Below are positions 6,272 through 8,039 of a DNA stretch of 8,039 nt, in pieces. The DNA is taken from the NCBI GenBank assembly GCA_039917655.1, contig JBDSJC010000178.1, positions 1 through 8,039 on the forward strand. The letters are read 5' to 3'. The stretch is from PNKC01 sp039917655 (GTDB lineage: Bacteria > Chloroflexota > Dehalococcoidia > Tepidiformales > Tepidiformaceae). Positions within the stretch are counted from its first letter, which is position 1. Each line of letters opens with the position of its first letter. The position numbers were made by a program, and so were the translations under genes. The notes beneath the pieces are model-generated. The model was not told the origin of the DNA and did not search any database. It worked only from the letters and a program-made list of their open reading frames with translations.

Positions 6272-7047
6272 GGCTTCATCAACCGCTCCAATTCCGCCGG
6301 CGTCAAGCCTTGCGCCGCCGATTGGAGCACCTTGGCGCCACCCCGCAGGACGACGAGCTCATCCGCGAAGCCCGTCACCACATGGAGTTCGTGGGTTGTC
6401 ATCAACACCGTAACCCCGGTTGCGGCAACCTGGCGGATCAGCTCCATAATCCCCGCTGTGGTAGCCGGATCAAGCTGGGAGACGAGTTCGTCTGCGATCA
6501 GTACTCGGGGCTTTTGGACCAGCGCGCGCGCAATGGCTACTCGTTGGCGCTCGCCCCCGCTCAGGGAGCGCACCTTCTCGTTGGTCTTGTGGGCCAGTCC
6601 TAGCGCGCCAATCGTGTCGCGGGCCAGTGCCACTGTTTCGCGCGGGAACACACCCAACAGCGCCCGCCAGGAAGCAGTCCGGCTAAGAGCGCCCAGCAGG
6701 ACATTCTCGAGTACCGTCCTGCTGCGGATCAGGCCAAGCTGCTGGGGGATGTAGGCGGTCGCCGGGTCAAGTTGATCTCGGACCTGGCGGGCCTGGAGCG
6801 GACTCCCGCACAGCATGATCTCTCCGCGCTGGGGCGCCAACAATCCCTTTACGAGTTTGAGGAGTGTGGATTTTCCGCTTCCACTCGCGCCGAGCACCAT
6901 CAAAAGCTCGCCTTCGCCCACGTCCAACGAGATCGAGCGGAGAACAGGCTCCCGCTTGCGGTAGCCGAACCACACATCGCGCAGCCGCACCGCCGGTGTG
7001 GCCACTTCCGGAGACGCCCTCTCGCCCCGAGCTGCGCAAATGGTCAC
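6268..7047 (-). CDS. phnC: Phosphonate-type ABC transporter ATP-binding protein PhnC
   Basis: A 259-residue cytoplasmic ATPase that powers PhnE. All nucleotide-binding elements are in place: Walker A GASGSGKST (53-61), Q-loop Gln102 (YIPQQLGL), signature LSGGERQR (162-169), Walker B RVLIADE (181-187), D-loop SQLDP (190-194) and switch His219 (TTHEL). Subfamily assignment rests on the segment SRTASWRALLGVFPRE (122-137), a PhnC hallmark. The usual ADEP at Walker B reads ADEL here, a mild deviation. The N-terminal ~18 residues before AVRLRDVWFGY are an unconserved extension. Translation starts at GTG (7047-7045), 17 bases after the phnD stop, with GGTGG as a weak RBS. It overlaps phnE by 4 bases, so the three genes are one transcription unit. 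Confidence 0.93.
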   Translation of the reverse strand: MTICAARGERASPEVATPAVRLRDVWFGYRKREPVLRSISLDVGEGELLMVLGASGSGKSTLLKLVKGLLAPQRGEIMLCGSPLQARQVRDQLDPATAYIPQQLGLIRSRTVLENVLLGALSRTASWRALLGVFPRETVALARDTIGALGLAHKTNEKVRSLSGGERQRVAIARALVQKPRVLIADELVSQLDPATTAGIMELIRQVAATGVTVLMTTHELHVVTGFADELVVLRGGAKVLQSAAQGLTPAELERLMKP

Positions 7048-7064
7048 GTTGTCGCCACCGCGGT

Positions 7065-8039
7065 CTACCGCAGACGCTCCGAGAATTGCGCTTGAGTCCG
7101 CGCCAGGTATCCGTCGAGCGTCGCCAGGTGTTCCTCATTGGTGGTGGGCTTGAAGGAGACGAAGATGCCGGAGATGAACTTGCGCATCAAGTCGCGATGT
7201 TCCGGTTGACCGAGCTCCATGAGGGCGTCCTTCAGCCGCGTGCGTTCTGGTTCCTCTAGCTGCTTTGCGAATACCACGGCGTGGGAGGGGATTGGCCCCT
7301 GGGGCTCGATAACGCGCGTTTCGGCGAGCACTTCGCGGAAGAGCTTCTCGGCCACATCCCCGGCGATAACGCTCACGTCCACCTGTCCCGACTTCAGCGC
7401 CTCCCACGACTGAGCATAGCCTCCCGAGTAGATCACCTGGCCGAAGAACTTGGCCGGGTCGGCCTCCTTGCCATCCGGCGTCAGATAGCCGAGGTCCACG
7501 AGGCGCGCCACCGGGGCGACGTACCCGGACGTGGAAAGCTGGCTTGGCAGGCTGGCCTTTTTCCCCCTCAACTGATCGAGGCTGGCGTACGGGCTATCCT
7601 TCTTCACAATCCAGTAGGAGTAGTAGTGCGGCGCTTCGGTCTTCTGGCCATCGACCACCACCTCCCGGATTTCTGCCAGCACTACGTCCGCGCCAGCCAG
7701 CTTCTTGGCGAGGGCCGCCGGCCACGCGCTGACGAAGGCGACCTGTGTGTGGCCGAAGCGAAGCGACTCGATAACCCCGGCGAAACTGGTTGGGAATACG
7801 AGCTCGACATCGCCGTTCATCCGCTCCGCCAGGAACCTCTCGATCTCCTTCGCGTCCGAACTCAGTTTCTCAGGGGTGCTTGTCGGTTGAACCGCAATCG
7901 TGAGCTTCTTCGATTTGCCGCCGCCGACGCTCGTTGTACCAGTGCCGGGGCTTTCATCGCCGGAGCCGCAAGCGAGGCCAAGCGGCACGAGCGCTGCGCT
8001 GCCGCCAGCAACCAGGAGTCCACGAAGGACCGTTCGGCG
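7065..8039 (-). CDS. phnD: PhnD-family substrate-binding lipoprotein of a phosphonate-type ABC importer (5' end outside window)
   Basis: This extracytoplasmic binding protein captures the ligand for PhnCE. The frame stays open to the right edge (324 residues visible), so the GTG at 7988 is not the real start. The residues before it read RRTVLRGLLVAGG and continue hydrophobically to LGLAC, which looks like a twin-arginine signal ending in a lipobox-like Cys (codon 7970-7968), followed by a Gly/Ser/Thr-rich linker. The protein would then be exported folded and lipid-anchored. The PhnD fold is clear: LTIAVQPTSTPEKL, the hinge stretch VAFVSAW, YYSYWIVKKDS, LRGKKASLPSQLSTSGYVAP (STSGY is the oxyanion-binding loop), then SGGYAQSWEALKSGQVDVSVI. 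In that last motif many PhnD relatives have SG-x-H; here the His position is Tyr. The ligand could be a phosphonate, phosphite, phosphate or another oxyanion. It is the first of three linked genes. Confidence 0.92.
   Translation of the reverse strand, partial: RRTVLRGLLVAGGSAALVPLGLACGSGDESPGTGTTSVGGGKSKKLTIAVQPTSTPEKLSSDAKEIERFLAERMNGDVELVFPTSFAGVIESLRFGHTQVAFVSAWPAALAKKLAGADVVLAEIREVVVDGQKTEAPHYYSYWIVKKDSPYASLDQLRGKKASLPSQLSTSGYVAPVARLVDLGYLTPDGKEADPAKFFGQVIYSGGYAQSWEALKSGQVDVSVIAGDVAEKLFREVLAETRVIEPQGPIPSHAVVFAKQLEEPERTRLKDALMELGQPEHRDLMRKFISGIFVSFKPTTNEEHLATLDGYLARTQAQFSERLR

Noticed and set aside
7065..7988. phnD beginning at the GTG at 7988
   Set aside because: That start would cut off the arginine pair and most of the hydrophobic core of the signal peptide, while the frame remains open to the window edge.

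Overview
This is a GC-rich window (roughly 60-65% G+C by eye) of ordinary, densely packed bacterial chromosome. It holds eight protein genes in four transcription blocks and no RNA genes, insertion sequences, phage genes or CRISPR. A stand-alone acyl-CoA dehydrogenase, an MFE-2-like hydroxyacyl-CoA dehydrogenase and a Tat-type lipoprotein suggest a free-living, lipid-degrading bacterium with a Gram-negative style envelope, for example a proteobacterium or a myxococcal/deltaproteobacterial relative. That placement is inference; the window holds no phylogenetic marker.

Layout. Bases 1-908 (minus) carry the N-terminal 302 residues of an acyl-CoA dehydrogenase cut by the left edge. A 143-base divergent spacer follows, then a small flavin-type split-barrel protein of the PNPOx family (1052-1534, plus). 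The convergent gap 1535-1702 holds a hairpin and two 42-base copies of a REP-like palindrome. Next come two minus-strand genes: an SDR-family dehydrogenase (1703-2602) and, 96 bases upstream of it, a glutamine-hydrolysing asparagine synthetase, asnB (2699-4594). A 146-base divergent spacer with two short palindromes separates asnB from a plus-strand alpha/beta hydrolase (4741-5466). That gene converges on a minus-strand transporter operon, phnD-phnC-phnE (8039 down to 5510), whose first gene runs off the right edge.

How the genes work together. The acyl-CoA dehydrogenase and the SDR would supply oxidation steps of a CoA-thioester (fatty acid or similar) degradation route, although they are not in one operon here. 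AsnB makes asparagine or amidates another acceptor. PhnD, PhnC and PhnE form a complete binding protein, ATPase and permease set for import of a phosphonate, phosphite or related oxyanion. No C-P lyase or other phosphonate-catabolism gene is visible, so the substrate is open.

I did not find a convincing undescribed system. The points most worth a second look are the paired REP-like elements, the Tat-type lipoprotein signal and non-standard ligand-loop residues in PhnD, and the palindromes and possible leaderless start between asnB and the hydrolase.
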